Shown here one piece after another: positions 1 through 13,400 of a stretch of DNA of 64,000 nucleotides; the stretch's first letter is position 1; each line of letters starts with the position of its first letter. Below the pieces are notes generated by a model that saw only the letters and a program-made list of their open reading frames with translations, was not told the DNA's origin and did not search any database. Origin of the DNA: Acetobacteraceae bacterium (GTDB taxonomy: Bacteria > Pseudomonadota > Alphaproteobacteria > Acetobacterales > Acetobacteraceae); the NCBI GenBank assembly GCA_022842185.1, contig JALHQB010000008.1:1-64000 (forward strand), written 5' to 3'. The position numbers were made by a program, and so were the translations under genes.

Positions 1-1
1 A

Positions 2-109
2 CGAACCCGCGAGGCTCTCTGGCAGGCCATCGCTACCATCATCGATGGCTGCTCACCCACCGAATGCTCCCACTATCTCTCCCATCAAGGATACGGACAG
101 TCTGGGTGA
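2..109 (+). mobile_element. 3' end of an IS630-type transposase gene, cut by window edge
   Basis: A plus-strand frame open from the window edge encodes 35 residues and then TGA. It contains EALWQAIATIIDG followed by PTECSHYLSHQGYG. This pattern (LWxAI, then an acidic-Cys-xx-Tyr motif near the C-terminus) is typical of the last part of IS630-family DDE transposases. The catalytic residues would lie outside the window, so I cannot tell whether the element is intact. I could not pick out a terminal inverted repeat just downstream. Confidence 0.6.
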
Positions 110-156
110 AAACGCTCTATGCCGCCATTCAATCGCAGCGCCGGGCAGCCCTCCGT

Positions 157-360
157 CTAATGAATTGCCGCCCCGTGCTCGGAGAGAACCCGGCGCGCCC
201 GTTCACGCACGAGCTGCGACCGTGCCCAAGTCAGCGGAAGAAGGTCGGCAACGCCGGCGGCAAGCTCGCCCGCGCGAATGGCTGCGCAGGCTTTCCAAAA
301 CACCTCTGCCTCCGCGCCATGGTTCACTGGCGTCGAGGCGCGCGCGATGATGTCTTCCAT
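157..360 (-). CDS. Hypothetical 67-aa protein
   Basis: I do not recognise this short protein. The reason to list it is a good ribosome binding site: AAGGGG lies nine bases before the ATG on the minus strand. The product is alanine- and arginine-rich, has no membrane segment, and looks soluble and helical. It lies downstream of the MucR-like gene on the same strand, separated by about 130 bases that contain a perfect 11-bp inverted repeat. It could be a spurious frame in GC-rich DNA. Confidence 0.35.
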   Translation of the reverse strand: MEDIIARASTPVNHGAEAEVFWKACAAIRAGELAAGVADLLPLTWARSQLVRERARRVLSEHGAAIH

Positions 361-380
361 AACGATCTACCCCTTGCCGT

Positions 381-407
381 CGGCACCAACGTGTCGCGTT
401 GGTGCCG
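381..407. repeat. Perfect 11-bp inverted repeat with 5-base loop
   Basis: CGGCACCAACG (381-391) pairs exactly with CGTTGGTGCCG (397-407) around TGTCG. It sits between the end of the MucR-like gene and the start of the 67-aa ORF, both on the minus strand. No T-run follows on either strand, so it is not a textbook intrinsic terminator. It may be an mRNA-stabilising hairpin, a terminator without a U-tract, or an operator. Confidence 0.6.
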
Positions 408-493
408 AGTTGCACAAACGACAGCGGGCAGCTTAATGCGGCAATGGTTTCCCCGGCGCTGCAATGCTTCGCACAGGGCGCGCAAGCCTTGGT

Positions 494-922
494 CTATTTC
501 TTCTTCTGCGCAACGGGGCGCCGCCCGGTGCCCAGGCCGATTTCCTTCGCCAGTGCCGATCGTCGTTCGGCGTAGACGGGGGCGACCATCGGGTAGTCCG
601 GCGGCAGACCCCACTTGTCCCGGTACTGGGCCGGCGAAAGATTGTAGGATGTTGCCAGATGCCGCTTCAGCATCTTCAATTTCTTCCCGTCCTCCAGGCA
701 CACGAGGTAGTCCCGCTGGATGGACTTCTTGATCGGGACCGCAGGTTCCGCCCGGGCTTCGGCTTGCGCCGGGACCGAGCTATCAGCCTGGCTAAGTGCT
801 GTGTGAACACCGACGATTAGACTCGGCAGATCCGCTTTGGGAACAGGATTGTTCGAAACATGCGCCGCTACGATTGTCGCGGTGAGCTGCAAAATCACCG
901 CGTTCTCGCTACTTTCGGACAC
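494..922 (-). CDS. MucR/Ros-family transcriptional regulator
   Basis: This 142-residue DNA-binding regulator belongs to the Ros/MucR family, which in alphaproteobacteria controls exopolysaccharide, motility and virulence genes. The conserved core runs from about residue 71 to 133, with a CLEDGKKLKMLKRHL-type finger, then YRDKWGLPPDYPMVAPxYAERRSxLAKxxGLG. The start is GTG at 922, with GAGGAGG eight or nine bases upstream. At the four positions that bind zinc in Ros (Cys, Cys, His, His) this protein has C75, D78, H88 and Y93. The classical Cys2His2 site is therefore broken, as known for some Mesorhizobium homologues that fold with an altered site or no zinc. A role in controlling the exopolysaccharide locus at 44-64 kb is inference from the family. 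Confidence 0.9.
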   Translation of the reverse strand: MSESSENAVILQLTATIVAAHVSNNPVPKADLPSLIVGVHTALSQADSSVPAQAEARAEPAVPIKKSIQRDYLVCLEDGKKLKMLKRHLATSYNLSPAQYRDKWGLPPDYPMVAPVYAERRSALAKEIGLGTGRRPVAQKKK

Positions 923-1261
923 CGCAGTTTCCTCCTCGAATCGTTGTTGGACGAGGATTGTAGGGTCATGGAGGCGAGGAATTGAGAAGAAGAGGGCAAG
1001 AGAGCCTCAAATCTCCGCGATCTGGTGACTTGCCACGGATGAAATTAGGGCCATCGCATCATTGCGAGTGCGGATGGCCCGGACAATGCGTCTCACTCCG
1101 GTGGCCTCGCCCACCATGCGCCGCTAGACTCCTCGCCGCGGTCCATCGACGCGCATAAGGGGGCATTGCCGACACGATGATCGACGCCACTCCTGCGCCA
1201 CGCGCGGCGCACTGCTCCCCTCATCCGGAACGCGCTTCCTTCGCGGGGCCATCGCCTGTCG
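923..1261. other. Intergenic region between divergent mucR-like and glgX-malQ genes
   Basis: This stretch of about 340 bases has no convincing gene. It must hold the promoters of both flanking genes, but I see no strong -35/-10 pair. An imperfect hairpin lies at 1048-1080, where GGGCCATCGCA pairs with TGCGGATGGCCC with one bulged base. No T-tract follows it. Confidence 0.5.
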
Positions 1262-4200
1262 GTGACCTGCGGCATGGATGAGGGGTCGGCGACGCCCCTT
1301 GGCGTCCATCTCGTTCAGGGCGGGGCCACCATCGCGATCCCTGCGCCCGGGGCAGAAGCGCTTGATCTCTGCCTGTTCGAGGGTGAGCGGGAGACGCGCT
1401 ATCGCCTGCCGTGCCGGACCGGAGATGTGTTCCATGGCATGCTGCCGGGCCTGGCCGAGGGCGCCCGCTATGGGCTCCGCGCGCACGGTCCGCATGACCT
1501 GCGCTTCAATCCTGCCAAGCTGCTGCTCGACCCCTGGGCGCGACAGATAGACCGGCCCTTTGCCACACAGTCCGTCCTGCTAGACCGCGATCCGGCGGAC
1601 AGCGCGCCGGCGATGCCCAAGGCCATCCTGACCCTGCCATTCCCGCCCGCTGTGCCACCAGCGCAATCCGGGCCCCGCATCGTCTATGAACTGCATGTCC
1701 GTGGCTTCACGCAGCGCAATCCGGCCATCCCGGAGGCGATCCGCGGCACCTTCGCAGCACTCGGCCATCCGGCCTCGATCGCCCATCTGCAACGGCTGGG
1801 TGTCACCCACATCGAAGTCATGCCTGCCGCGGCCTGGGCCGATGAACCGCATTTGGCACCGCTCGGCCTGACCAACTACTGGGGATACAACACGGTCGGC
1901 TGGCTGGCGCCCGATCCGCGCCTCGCCCCTGGTGGCATGGCGGAAGTGCGTGCCGCCGTCGCCGCACTTGCGGATGCCGGCATCGGCGTGATCCTCGACA
2001 TTGTTCTGAACCACAGCGGAGAAGGCGACGAGGGTGGGCCGACTCTGTCGTTGCGCGGGCTCGGCGACGCGGCCTGGTATCGCACCCTGCCCGGTGCGCC
2101 TGGCCGTTACGCCAATGAAACCGGCTGCGGCAACAGCCTGGCCTTCGACCACCCCTTCGCGCTGCGGCTCGCGATGGATGCGATGCGCCACTGGATCGAG
2201 CAGGCGGGGCTGGCGGGGCTGCGGCTCGACCTTGCCACCACGCTCGGCCGCCGCGCCGCGGGCTTCGACCACGATGCGCCGCTGCTACAGGCGATGCGGC
2301 AGGACCCGGTGCTGGCCGCGCGCTGGATCATCGCAGAACCCTGGGATGTCGGTCATGGCGGCTATCGGCTCGGCGCCTTCCCGCCCGGCTGGGGGGAATG
2401 GAACGACCGCTACCGAGACGGTGTCCGCCGCTTCTGGCGCGGCAATGCCGGCAGCCTCGGCGAACTCGCCACGCGCCTTGCCGGGTCGCGCGACATCTTC
2501 GCGACGCGCCCGGCGACGGATTCCGTGAACTACGTCACGGCGCATGACGGCTTCACCCTCGCTGACCTTGTCAGCCACACCGACAAGCACAATGGCGGGA
2601 ATGGCGAGGACAATCGCGACGGCTCGAATGACAACAATTCCTGGAACCACGGCGTGGAAGGGCCGGACGAGGCCCTGCGCGACCGTCGCGCGTCGGATGT
2701 CCGCGCCTTGCTGGCGACGCTCCTGGCGTCACGCGGCACGCCGATGCTGTCCATGGGGGATGAAGCCGGGCGCAGCCAGCAGGGCAACAACAACGCCTGG
2801 TGCCAGGACAATGCGACATCCTGGTTCGACTGGCCCGGCGCGGATGCCGGGCTGATCGATTTCACAGCGCGGCTGATCGCCGCGCGGCGGACACATCCGG
2901 CGCTGCACGGTGCCGCGCAACTGCTCGGTCGCGCATGTCCGTCTGGCGAACAGGATGTTGCCTGGCTGCACCTGGATGCGACGCCGATCATCGAAGGCAC
3001 ATGGACTTCGGAAACGTCTCGAAGCCTCGTGATGCTGCTGCATGGGTCCGGCGATCGCGTGATCATCGCGGTGCATGGCGACGATGCGGCGGCGACGTGG
3101 CGCCTGCCGCCGCCTCGCGCCGGTCAGGCCTGGCATGTCGTCGCCGACAGCGCCGATCCTTCCCGCGGAGGCCCGGCCGATGGCGAAATGACCCTGGCCC
3201 CGCGCTCGGTTGTGTGGTGCGCGGAACGTGCCGTCACCCGGCGCGGCGCAACGGCGGCGGACCCGGCACTGCTGGCGGCGCTGGCGCAGGCCGCCGGGAT
3301 CGACACCGCCTGGCACGACATCGCAGGCGTCCGACATGCCGTGCCGGAGGAGACGCTGCGTGCCGTGCTGGGCGCGCTCGACCTGCCGGCCGAAACGGCG
3401 GCGCAGGCGCGTGACAGCCTCGCCCGCCGCCACGCCGCGCCGCGGCGGGCCATGCAGGCACCGGGGATGTGCCACCCGCCGCCCGAAGGACGCCGCCACG
3501 TGATCATGGCGCAGACCTTCGCCCTGAGGCGGGACCATGACCAGGGCATCGGCGACTATGCGGCGCTCGGCCAGCTGGGGGCGGCATCGCATGGTGCGGC
3601 GCTGATCGGCCTTAGCCCGCCGCACGCCCTGATGCCGGTGGAACGCGACCGCGCCAGCCCCTACCAACCTTCGGACCGGCGCTTTCTCGAACCCGTCCTG
3701 CTGGATGTCGGCGCGCTGGCACCGATGGGCGATGCGGTACGCGCCGCGCTGGGCGCCGCCGAACCGGCCTTCGCCGCGCTGCGTGCCGGCTCCGTCGTGG
3801 ATTACCCGGCGGTGTGGGCGGCGAAGCGGCCAGTCCTGGAGGCCGCATTCCGCGCGGCTCCGGCTCACGAGCTGGAAGCCTTCCGCCTCGCCGGCGGCCG
3901 CGCGCTGGAGGATTTCGCCACCTTCGCCGCCCTGTCCGACCAGTTCGGCCCGCGCGCCGCGTGGCCCGGCGGCTTCGCGCATCCCGGCGATGCGGGTCTC
4001 GCCGCGTTCCGGAGCCAGTCCGAGTCCGCGATCCGCTTCCACATGTTCCTGCAATGGCTCTGCGACGGGCAGCTTGCGGCGGCGGCCGCGTCCGGGCCAG
4101 GGCTTTATCGCGACCTTGCGGTCGGCGCCGCGCCGGATGGCGCGGAGGTGTGGTCGCAGCCGGAGGCCTTTCTGGGGGGCTTTTCCATTGGCGCGCCGCC

Positions 4201-5011
4201 CGACCCCTTCGCCCTTTCCGGGCAGATCTGGGGCCTGCCGGTGCCGGACCCGCACCGATCGGAAGCGGAAGGCCATGCCGGCTTCGCGAAGCTGCTGGCT
4301 GCCAACATGCGCCATGCGCGCGCCATGCGGCTGGACCACGCGATGGGGCTGGAAAGGCTGTTCGTCGTGCCGAACGGTGCCCCCGCCAGTGCCGGCTGTT
4401 ACCTTCGCTACGATGCGAACGGCATGCTCGGTACCCTCGCGCGCGAAAGCCGGGCAGCGGAATGCTGCGTGATCGGGGAGGCGTTGGGGACGGTGCCTGA
4501 GGGCTTCCATGAACGCCTGGGCGAGTGCGGCGTGCTCGCCTATCGCGTACTGTGGTTCGAGCGCGACGGCACCGACTTCCGCCATCCCGACACCTGGCCC
4601 GCCTTTGCCGCCTGTTGTGTCTCGACCCACGACCTGCCGCCGCTGGCGGGTTGGTGGGAGGGTGCCGACATCGCGGAGGCGGAGGCGCTGGGCCTGATCG
4701 GGTCCGCGGAGGCGGAGCAGATGCGGCTTTTGCGCGCGGAGGATCGCAGCGCCATCGCCGCCGCCTGCGGCGTGGCAGCGACCACCTTCAACCCCGCCCT
4801 AGCTGCAGCGGTGTACGGGCATGTGGCGCAGGCCCCTTGCGCGCTGCTGCTCGTGCCGGTGGAGGATCTGGCCGGCGAAAGGGTGGGCGTGAACCTTCCG
4901 GGTACGGATCGCGAGCGGCCGAACTGGCGGCTGCGCCATGCGCTGCCGACAGATCGGCTGGCCGAAGGTCCCTATGGGGCCGCGATCCGCGCCGCGATCG
5001 GCCGGGACTGA
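1262..5011 (+). CDS. Fused glycogen debranching enzyme (GlgX) and 4-alpha-glucanotransferase (MalQ)
   Basis: A single 1249-residue frame joins two glucan enzymes. Residues 1 to about 650 are an isoamylase-type GH13 debranching enzyme of the GlgX family: a CBM48-like N-terminus, then catalytic D323 (RLDLATTLG), E359 (AEPWD) and D429 (TAHDGF). From about residue 655 a GH77 4-alpha-glucanotransferase follows, with D1025 (RLDHAMG), E1073 (GEALG) and D1124 (STHDLPP), so all six catalytic residues are present. The predicted job is to remove alpha-1,6 branches and re-equilibrate the released maltodextrins in one polypeptide. The start is a GTG at 1262 or the ATG at 1274; neither has a good ribosome binding site. 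It ends four bases before the convergent glgB stop. A separate GlgX lies at 14153-16216. Confidence 0.93.
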   Translation: MTCGMDEGSATPLGVHLVQGGATIAIPAPGAEALDLCLFEGERETRYRLPCRTGDVFHGMLPGLAEGARYGLRAHGPHDLRFNPAKLLLDPWARQIDRPFATQSVLLDRDPADSAPAMPKAILTLPFPPAVPPAQSGPRIVYELHVRGFTQRNPAIPEAIRGTFAALGHPASIAHLQRLGVTHIEVMPAAAWADEPHLAPLGLTNYWGYNTVGWLAPDPRLAPGGMAEVRAAVAALADAGIGVILDIVLNHSGEGDEGGPTLSLRGLGDAAWYRTLPGAPGRYANETGCGNSLAFDHPFALRLAMDAMRHWIEQAGLAGLRLDLATTLGRRAAGFDHDAPLLQAMRQDPVLAARWIIAEPWDVGHGGYRLGAFPPGWGEWNDRYRDGVRRFWRGNAGSLGELATRLAGSRDIFATRPATDSVNYVTAHDGFTLADLVSHTDKHNGGNGEDNRDGSNDNNSWNHGVEGPDEALRDRRASDVRALLATLLASRGTPMLSMGDEAGRSQQGNNNAWCQDNATSWFDWPGADAGLIDFTARLIAARRTHPALHGAAQLLGRACPSGEQDVAWLHLDATPIIEGTWTSETSRSLVMLLHGSGDRVIIAVHGDDAAATWRLPPPRAGQAWHVVADSADPSRGGPADGEMTLAPRSVVWCAERAVTRRGATAADPALLAALAQAAGIDTAWHDIAGVRHAVPEETLRAVLGALDLPAETAAQARDSLARRHAAPRRAMQAPGMCHPPPEGRRHVIMAQTFALRRDHDQGIGDYAALGQLGAASHGAALIGLSPPHALMPVERDRASPYQPSDRRFLEPVLLDVGALAPMGDAVRAALGAAEPAFAALRAGSVVDYPAVWAAKRPVLEAAFRAAPAHELEAFRLAGGRALEDFATFAALSDQFGPRAAWPGGFAHPGDAGLAAFRSQSESAIRFHMFLQWLCDGQLAAAAASGPGLYRDLAVGAAPDGAEVWSQPEAFLGGFSIGAPPDPFALSGQIWGLPVPDPHRSEAEGHAGFAKLLAANMRHARAMRLDHAMGLERLFVVPNGAPASAGCYLRYDANGMLGTLARESRAAECCVIGEALGTVPEGFHERLGECGVLAYRVLWFERDGTDFRHPDTWPAFAACCVSTHDLPPLAGWWEGADIAEAEALGLIGSAEAEQMRLLRAEDRSAIAAACGVAATTFNPALAAAVYGHVAQAPCALLLVPVEDLAGERVGVNLPGTDRERPNWRLRHALPTDRLAEGPYGAAIRAAIGRD

Positions 5012-5015
5012 TCCT

Positions 5016-7179
<2,164 letters not shown>

Positions 7180-7187
<8 letters not shown>

Positions 7188-10100
7188 GCGCGACCTCCCG
7201 CTCCAGCACACGTGTGACGAGTTCATCAAGGCCACGCAGCGGTATGCGCACCCAGCCCGGCCGATTGGCCGCCTCATAGCAGACCTCGTAGGCGGCCTTT
7301 TCAATCAAAAACAGGTCGAGCAGCGCGGCTTCGGCTTCCGGTGGCACCCATGGCCGCGCTGCGAGAGCGGCGGCGTCGTGATAGGCTGCGAGGAAGGCCT
7401 CACCGGCGCCTTGCCGGAAATGCTCCAGCAATTCAGTGGTGCGCTCGGGCGAGGGCGGCTGCGCGCCGTCGCGCTCGGCGCCACCGGCGACGGCTGTCGC
7501 ATAGTCAAACGAGCGCAGCAGGCCGGCCACGTCACGCAAGGGGCAGGATTTTGCACGGCGCTGCTCCAGCGGCTTGGCCGGCTCGCCTTCGAAATCGATG
7601 ATGCAGGCATCGCCCTGCACCACCAGCACCTGGCCGAGATGGAAGTCGCCGTGGATGCGCGTCCTGAGCGTGCCACGGGCAGCGTCGGCGAGATGGGCAA
7701 CCGCCCTCAGCAACGCGTCGCGCCGGTCGACGACCGATTCAGCGCGGATTCGATCGGCCTCCGAGGCCCAATCGGATACGGCGGTGAGTGCCTGCATCGC
7801 CAGGTCGATCTGCACGCCAGCTTCCTTGCCCCAGCGTGCGGCCTCCCTGGCCGTCACGACCTCCGGCTGGAAGGCAGCGTCGTCACTGTCCTCCGCCAGG
7901 ACGGCGTGCATTTCCCCCAGTCGCCGGCCCACGGCACTGGCAAAGCCCAGGTAATTGCTGAATACGCCGTTCTCCTGCGCCTCGGACGACGCCTCGGTCA
8001 CGGCCTGCGCATCGATAACGCGGCTGAGGAACTCGGTCGTCCAGGCCCAGCCATCCCCCTGGTTCCGGACGAAACCTTGCAGTACGACCAGCGTGCGCGG
8101 CACGCCATCGGGCGTGACCCGCACAACCTCGCCCAACAGCGGCGCCGTCTGCGCGAAGCCGCGCTCGGTCAGATGTCGTGTCATTTCCGTCTCGGGGCTG
8201 ATGCCCTCGGTGACGCGCCGCACCAGCTTGAGCACCGCCTGTTCGCCGATGATCAGCGAGGAGTTGGATTGTTCGGCCGACAGACGACGGATCTCGGCAT
8301 CAGGCGCTATCTCCACGCCGTCGAGGACGGAAGTCGGCAGGAAGCGTATCTCGCCCTGGCTCAGTGGAATGACCGATTCTTCGCGCAGACCGCGCAGCAC
8401 GGAGACCGGCAGCGCGTCGAGCGCGAAGGCATCGGTGAGGACGCCGACGCGGCGTCCTCGTCGGATGCGCGCCAGCGCGAGCTGCTGCGGCAACGCGGCG
8501 CTCGTCTCGTCCTCCCAAGCAATGCCAAGCGGCAGCAGGTAGCGGCCAAGCCCGGATGCGTCGGTTGCTTCCACCTCGGCGAGCAGCACTTCGGCGCCGT
8601 CGCGGCCGGTGATCGGCTCGACGAAGGCAAGGCGTGCCTCCACCCGCCCATCCTTCCCGGCGAACCAGCGGCGGCGGGAAAGATAGGGTGGCAGGATGTC
8701 GGTCTCGATCGTGCGCAGGGTTGCCGGCGCGAGCACTTCGGCCAGGCTGCGGCGCAACACCAGCGTCGACAGTTCCGACATCGGTTCCGGGGTCGGCGCG
8801 TGCCACGCCGGCATGGCCGCCTCCGTCGCCAGAAGGAACCAATAGAAGCCGTAGGGCGGCAGCGTGAGCAGGTAATGCAGTTGCCCGATCGGCGGGAAGC
8901 TCACGCCCCCGACCAATTCGACCGGCACACGGCCGGTGAAGGCGGACAGGTCGAGTTCCGCAGCCTGCGCCGTGCGTGACAGGTTGCACACGCACAGGAT
9001 CGTCTCGCCTTCGAATTCGCGCAGATAGGCAAGGATCTTGCGGTTGCCCGGGTACAGATAGCCAAACGTGCCCCGCCCGAAGGACCGGTGGCGTTTGCGC
9101 ACGGCAAGCATCCGCCGTGTCCAGTTCAGCAGCGAATGTTGGTCGGCAGACTGCGCCTCCACATTCACCGCCTCATAGCCGTAGATCGGGTCCATGATGG
9201 TCGGTAGCACCAAGCTGGCGGGATTGGCGCGGCTGAAGCCGCCGTTGCGGTCGGGCGACCACTGCATCGGCGTGCGCACGCCGTCGCGGTCGCCGAGATG
9301 GATGTTGTCGCCCATGCCGATCTCATCGCCGTAGTACAGGACCGGCGTCCCGGGCATCGACAGCAGCAGCGAATTCATGAGTTCGATGCGGCGGCGGTCG
9401 TGCTCGAGCAGCGGGGAGAGACGGCGACGGATGCCGAGGTTGATGCGGGCGCGCCGATCGGAAGCGTAGGTGTCCCACAGATAGTCGCGTTCCTTGTCCG
9501 TCACCATCTCGAGCGTCAGCTCGTCATGATTGCGCAGGAAGATGGCCCATTGGCAGTTGGCCGGGATCTCCGGTGTCTGGCGTAGGATATCTGTGATCGG
9601 GAAGCGGTCCTCCTGCGCCATAGCCATGTACATCCGCGGCATCAGCGGGAAGTGGAAGGACATGTGGCATTCGTCGCCGTCGCCGAAGTACATCTGCGTA
9701 TCCTCGGGCCACTGATTGGCTTCGGCGAGCAGCATGCGCCCGGGCGCCACACGGTCCAGCTCCGCGCGGATCTTCTTCAGCACGACGTGCGTTTCGGGAA
9801 GGTTCTCGTTGTTGGTGCCGTCGCGCTCGATCAGATACGGGATGGCGTCGAGCCGCAGACCGTCCACGCCGGCATCCAGCCAGAAGCGCATGACCGATAG
9901 AACTTCCTTCAAGACGTGTGGGTTGTCGAAGTTCAGGTCGGGCTGGTGGCTGTAGAAGCGGTGCCAGAAATACGCGCCCGCGACCGGATCCCAGGTCCAG
10001 TTGGATTTTTCGGTATCGATGAAGATGATCCGGGTGCCGTCGTATTTCCGGTCATCATCCGACCAGACGTAGAAGTCCCGGTGCACGGAGCCCTTTTTCG

Positions 10101-10491
10101 CCAGTCGCGCCCGCTGGAACCACGGGTGCTGGTCCGAGGTATGGTTGATGACGAGTTCGGTGATGACCCGGATGCCACGGTCATGCGCCGCGGCGATCAG
10201 CCGGCGAACATCAGCCATCGTGCCGTATTCGGGATGCACGGTCTTGTACTCGGCGATGTCGTACCCGTCGTCCCGCCGCGGCGAGGGGTAGAAGGGCAGC
10301 ATCCAGATCGTGTCCACGCCGAGATCGGCGATGTAGTCGAGCTTCTGCAGCAACCCCGCTATGTCGCCAACACCGTCGTTGTTCGAATCGAAGAACGATT
10401 TGATGTGCAGCTGATAGATGACCGCGTCCTTGTACCACAGCGGGTTCAGCGCGGTGGGCGCGAGCGGGGTGTGCTTTGACGTACGCGGCAT
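7180..10491 (-). CDS. treS: Trehalose synthase (TreS) fused to maltokinase
   Basis: This 1103-residue bifunctional enzyme interconverts trehalose and maltose and phosphorylates maltose to maltose-1-phosphate. Residues 1 to about 560 are a GH13_16 trehalose synthase with D215 (LRLDAIP), E257 (LLAEANQW) and D323 (RNHDE). The C-terminal half (about 600-1103) is a Pep2-type maltokinase of the aminoglycoside-phosphotransferase fold: catalytic D949 in HGDFHLGQ and metal-binding D966 in IDFEGEP. TreS-Pep2 fusions are known in many bacteria with the GlgE pathway. The ATG lies three bases after the glgE stop and the 3' end overlaps glgB, so the three genes form one transcript that converts trehalose to branched glucan. 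Confidence 0.96.
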
Positions 10492-10494
10492 GAA

Positions 10495-13400
10495 TCAAAT
10501 CCGGTCAGCGGCGCGCAGGCGCCAGATTGCGAAGGGCAGGGTGTGTGGGGCGATGTGCAGGGCACGGTGCGTGCCCTCCCATCGCTCCTCGCCGCCTCCC
10601 ATGAGGTTCTCAGCCCGCAGCGCCGCACCGGGCGACAGGCCCATGGCCGTTTGCGGCAACTCGATATGCGTATCGACCGCGGTGTGAGGGTTCATCGATA
10701 CGGCAACGAGGACGACATTCGACATGTCCGGCGTTGCCTTCGCGAAAACCATCACATCCTCATGCCCCGAGGCGAGGACGGTGGTGCCGAGATGCGTTTG
10801 CAATGCCGGGTTCTGCCGGCGCAGCCGGTTCAGCGCGGTGATTTCCGCGACGATGTTGCCAGGACGGTCGTAATCCCAGGCGCGCAGCTCGTATTTCTCG
10901 CTGTCGAGATACTCTTCCTTGCCCGGCTTCACGGGCCGCGCCTCGCACAGTTCGAAGCCGTTATAGACGCCCCACAGGCCCGACAGCGTCGCCGCGAGGG
11001 CTGCGCGGATCAGATGCCCCGGCCGCCCGGCGTGCTGCAGGAAGGTCGGATTGATGTCCGGCGTGTTGACGAAGAAATGGGGCCGGAAGAAATCGGAGAC
11101 GGGCGCACGATTCAGCTCCGCGATGTACTGGCCAAGCTCCCAAGGCGTATTGCGCCAAGTGAAGTAGGTGTAGGATTGGGAAAAGCCGACCTTCGCGAGC
11201 CGATACATGACCTTCGGACGGGTGAAGGCCTCTGAGAGAAAGACGCAATCCGGTTCGCGGTCACGAACCTGGCCGATCATCCATTCCCAGAACGGCAGCG
11301 GCTTGGTGTGCGGGTTGTCCACACGGAACAGCTTCACCCCGGCATCGACCCAGAACAGAACGACGTCGCGCAGCGCGATCCAGAGCGCGGGCACCGCATC
11401 CGCCGCGTAGAAATCGACGTTGACGATGTCCTCATATTTCTTGGGCGGGTTTTCTGCGTATCGAATCGATCCGTCCGGACGGTAGGAAAACCAGTCGGGA
11501 TGATCCTTCAGCCACGGGTGATCCGGTGAGCACTGGATGGCGAAGTCCAGCGCGATCTCCAATCCATGCTGCGCCGCCGCGGCGACCAGCCTGCGGAAAT
11601 CCTCCAGCGTGCCGAGTTCCGGATGCACGGCGTCGTGACCGCCGGCTTCTGCCCCGATGGCATAGGGACTTCCGGGATCGCCGGCCTCGGCGGTCAAGCT
11701 GTTGTTGCGGCCCTTGCGGTTCTTCACGCCAATCGGATGGATCGGTGGGAAGTACAGTACGTCGAAGCCCATGTCGCGCACGCGCGGCAGTTGCGCGATG
11801 ACATCGTCGAACGTGCCGTGCCGCTCTGTGTCGCCGCTTTGGGAGCGCGGGAAGATTTCGTACCAGGACGCGAAGCCGGCCGCGCGACGTTCGATATCCA
11901 CACGAAGAATGGGTTCATGTGTTACCAGGAATGGGCGCGGGTCCGCCTGTCGCATCAGTGCGGTCACCCGCGGCTGTGCGTAGATCCCAACGGCGGCGGC
12001 AGCTTCGGCTCTGCGCAACGCATCCAAAGCCAGTCCGAGTTCGTCGGCTTGGCCGGATGGCAGCCTGGTGCGCGCTGCCTCGAGCAATGCGGAACCTTCG
12101 CGCCGCTCCAGGGCGATATCGACGCCGGCGCCATGTTTGGTCCTGATCTCGTCCAGGAACGCGCCGTAGACATCGACCCAGGCGCTGATGGTGAAGTGAT
12201 GCGTGCCGACGCGATCGGGCAGGAATTCGGCGGTATAGATGTCATTGATCGTGTGGCGCATCGGCACTTCGCGCCACTCGGATTCGTCCGCGGGCCGCCA
12301 GCGCAGCCGTACTGCCAGTTTCGTCGCGCCGTCGGCGAAGATGTCGGCGGTCACGGTCAGGCGATGACCGACGATGCGCTTGACCGGAAACCTGCCGTCA
12401 TCAACGCTCGGTGAGATGGCCTCGATTGCGATGCGTGGCGATGCAGCGAAGCCGCGCGCACTGGCATCGGCCGGGTCCGGCGTTAGTCTCACGGGCTCGG
12501 TCTCGTTCACTGGCAGGAAACGCACTTCGCCCGCGTTCAACGCAATGCTGGCGTCGTACGTGAAGGCGGCAGGCGCCGGCGAGTTTGCAGCAATTTCCGC
12601 CGCGGAGATTTGCCGTGCCGCCGTCAACGAAGGATTGGCCAGGACGAGCAGGTTCTGCGCATCGTTGCTCTGGCGCAGGACCTGCGCGATGGGAGCGTTT
12701 GGCGAAGATCTCACGACGGGAGCGGCGCATTCCGATGCAATGGGCTGTGAGTGTCGCTGGCGATTCGCGGCGCGAACGGCGTCCTGCAGGTCGATCCGCG
12801 GGTCACGTCGCAGGGCGTCGAACCTTTCCGCTTCCGCGGGTCCGAACCCCATCCGATCCACCGCACCGAATTCGAAACCCATCGGCAGGAGCCATGCATG
12901 GCCCGACAGCGCCGCGAAAGACACCGCGCGCTCCGCGGCGCGCCGTGCCAGAACGCGATCAGTGATGCAGGCAGCCAGGCGCGGCGCGAAAGGCGATTCC
13001 GGCATGGTCAGCACGGGCGCGACCGCTGCCAGCCGCGCAACTTCCTCGCCGAACCAGGCAGCCTCGAAGTCCCACCATGGGAGGGAGCAGGCGGTCAGGT
13101 TGAAGCCTGTTCCGCGAAGACCCGCCACCTCGGACGCGTCCAAGCCCTGGGTCCAGGCAATGAAACGCGCGGCCGGAAGGACCTCGTGAACACCTTCGAT
13201 GATTGGGGTCCAGAAAGAGCTTCCTAGTGTCGGTTCGAGGCACCGAAAGCCGCGGACGCCGGCTTGCGACCAAGCCCGGACATGCGTCAGCCACCAATCC
13301 GTGAGAGCCGGCGGCGCAGGACGCCGCAGCGTCAGACCGCGATCGATCGGGTGTCGGGGATCGGGAGGTGCATCCGCATTATCGTTGTTGGCTCGAAACT

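Noticed and set aside
2729..4630. Long open frame antisense to the glgX-malQ fusion
   Set aside because: The plus strand encodes two enzymes with full catalytic motifs; the antisense product is Arg/Gly/His-rich without domains, as expected in GC-rich DNA.
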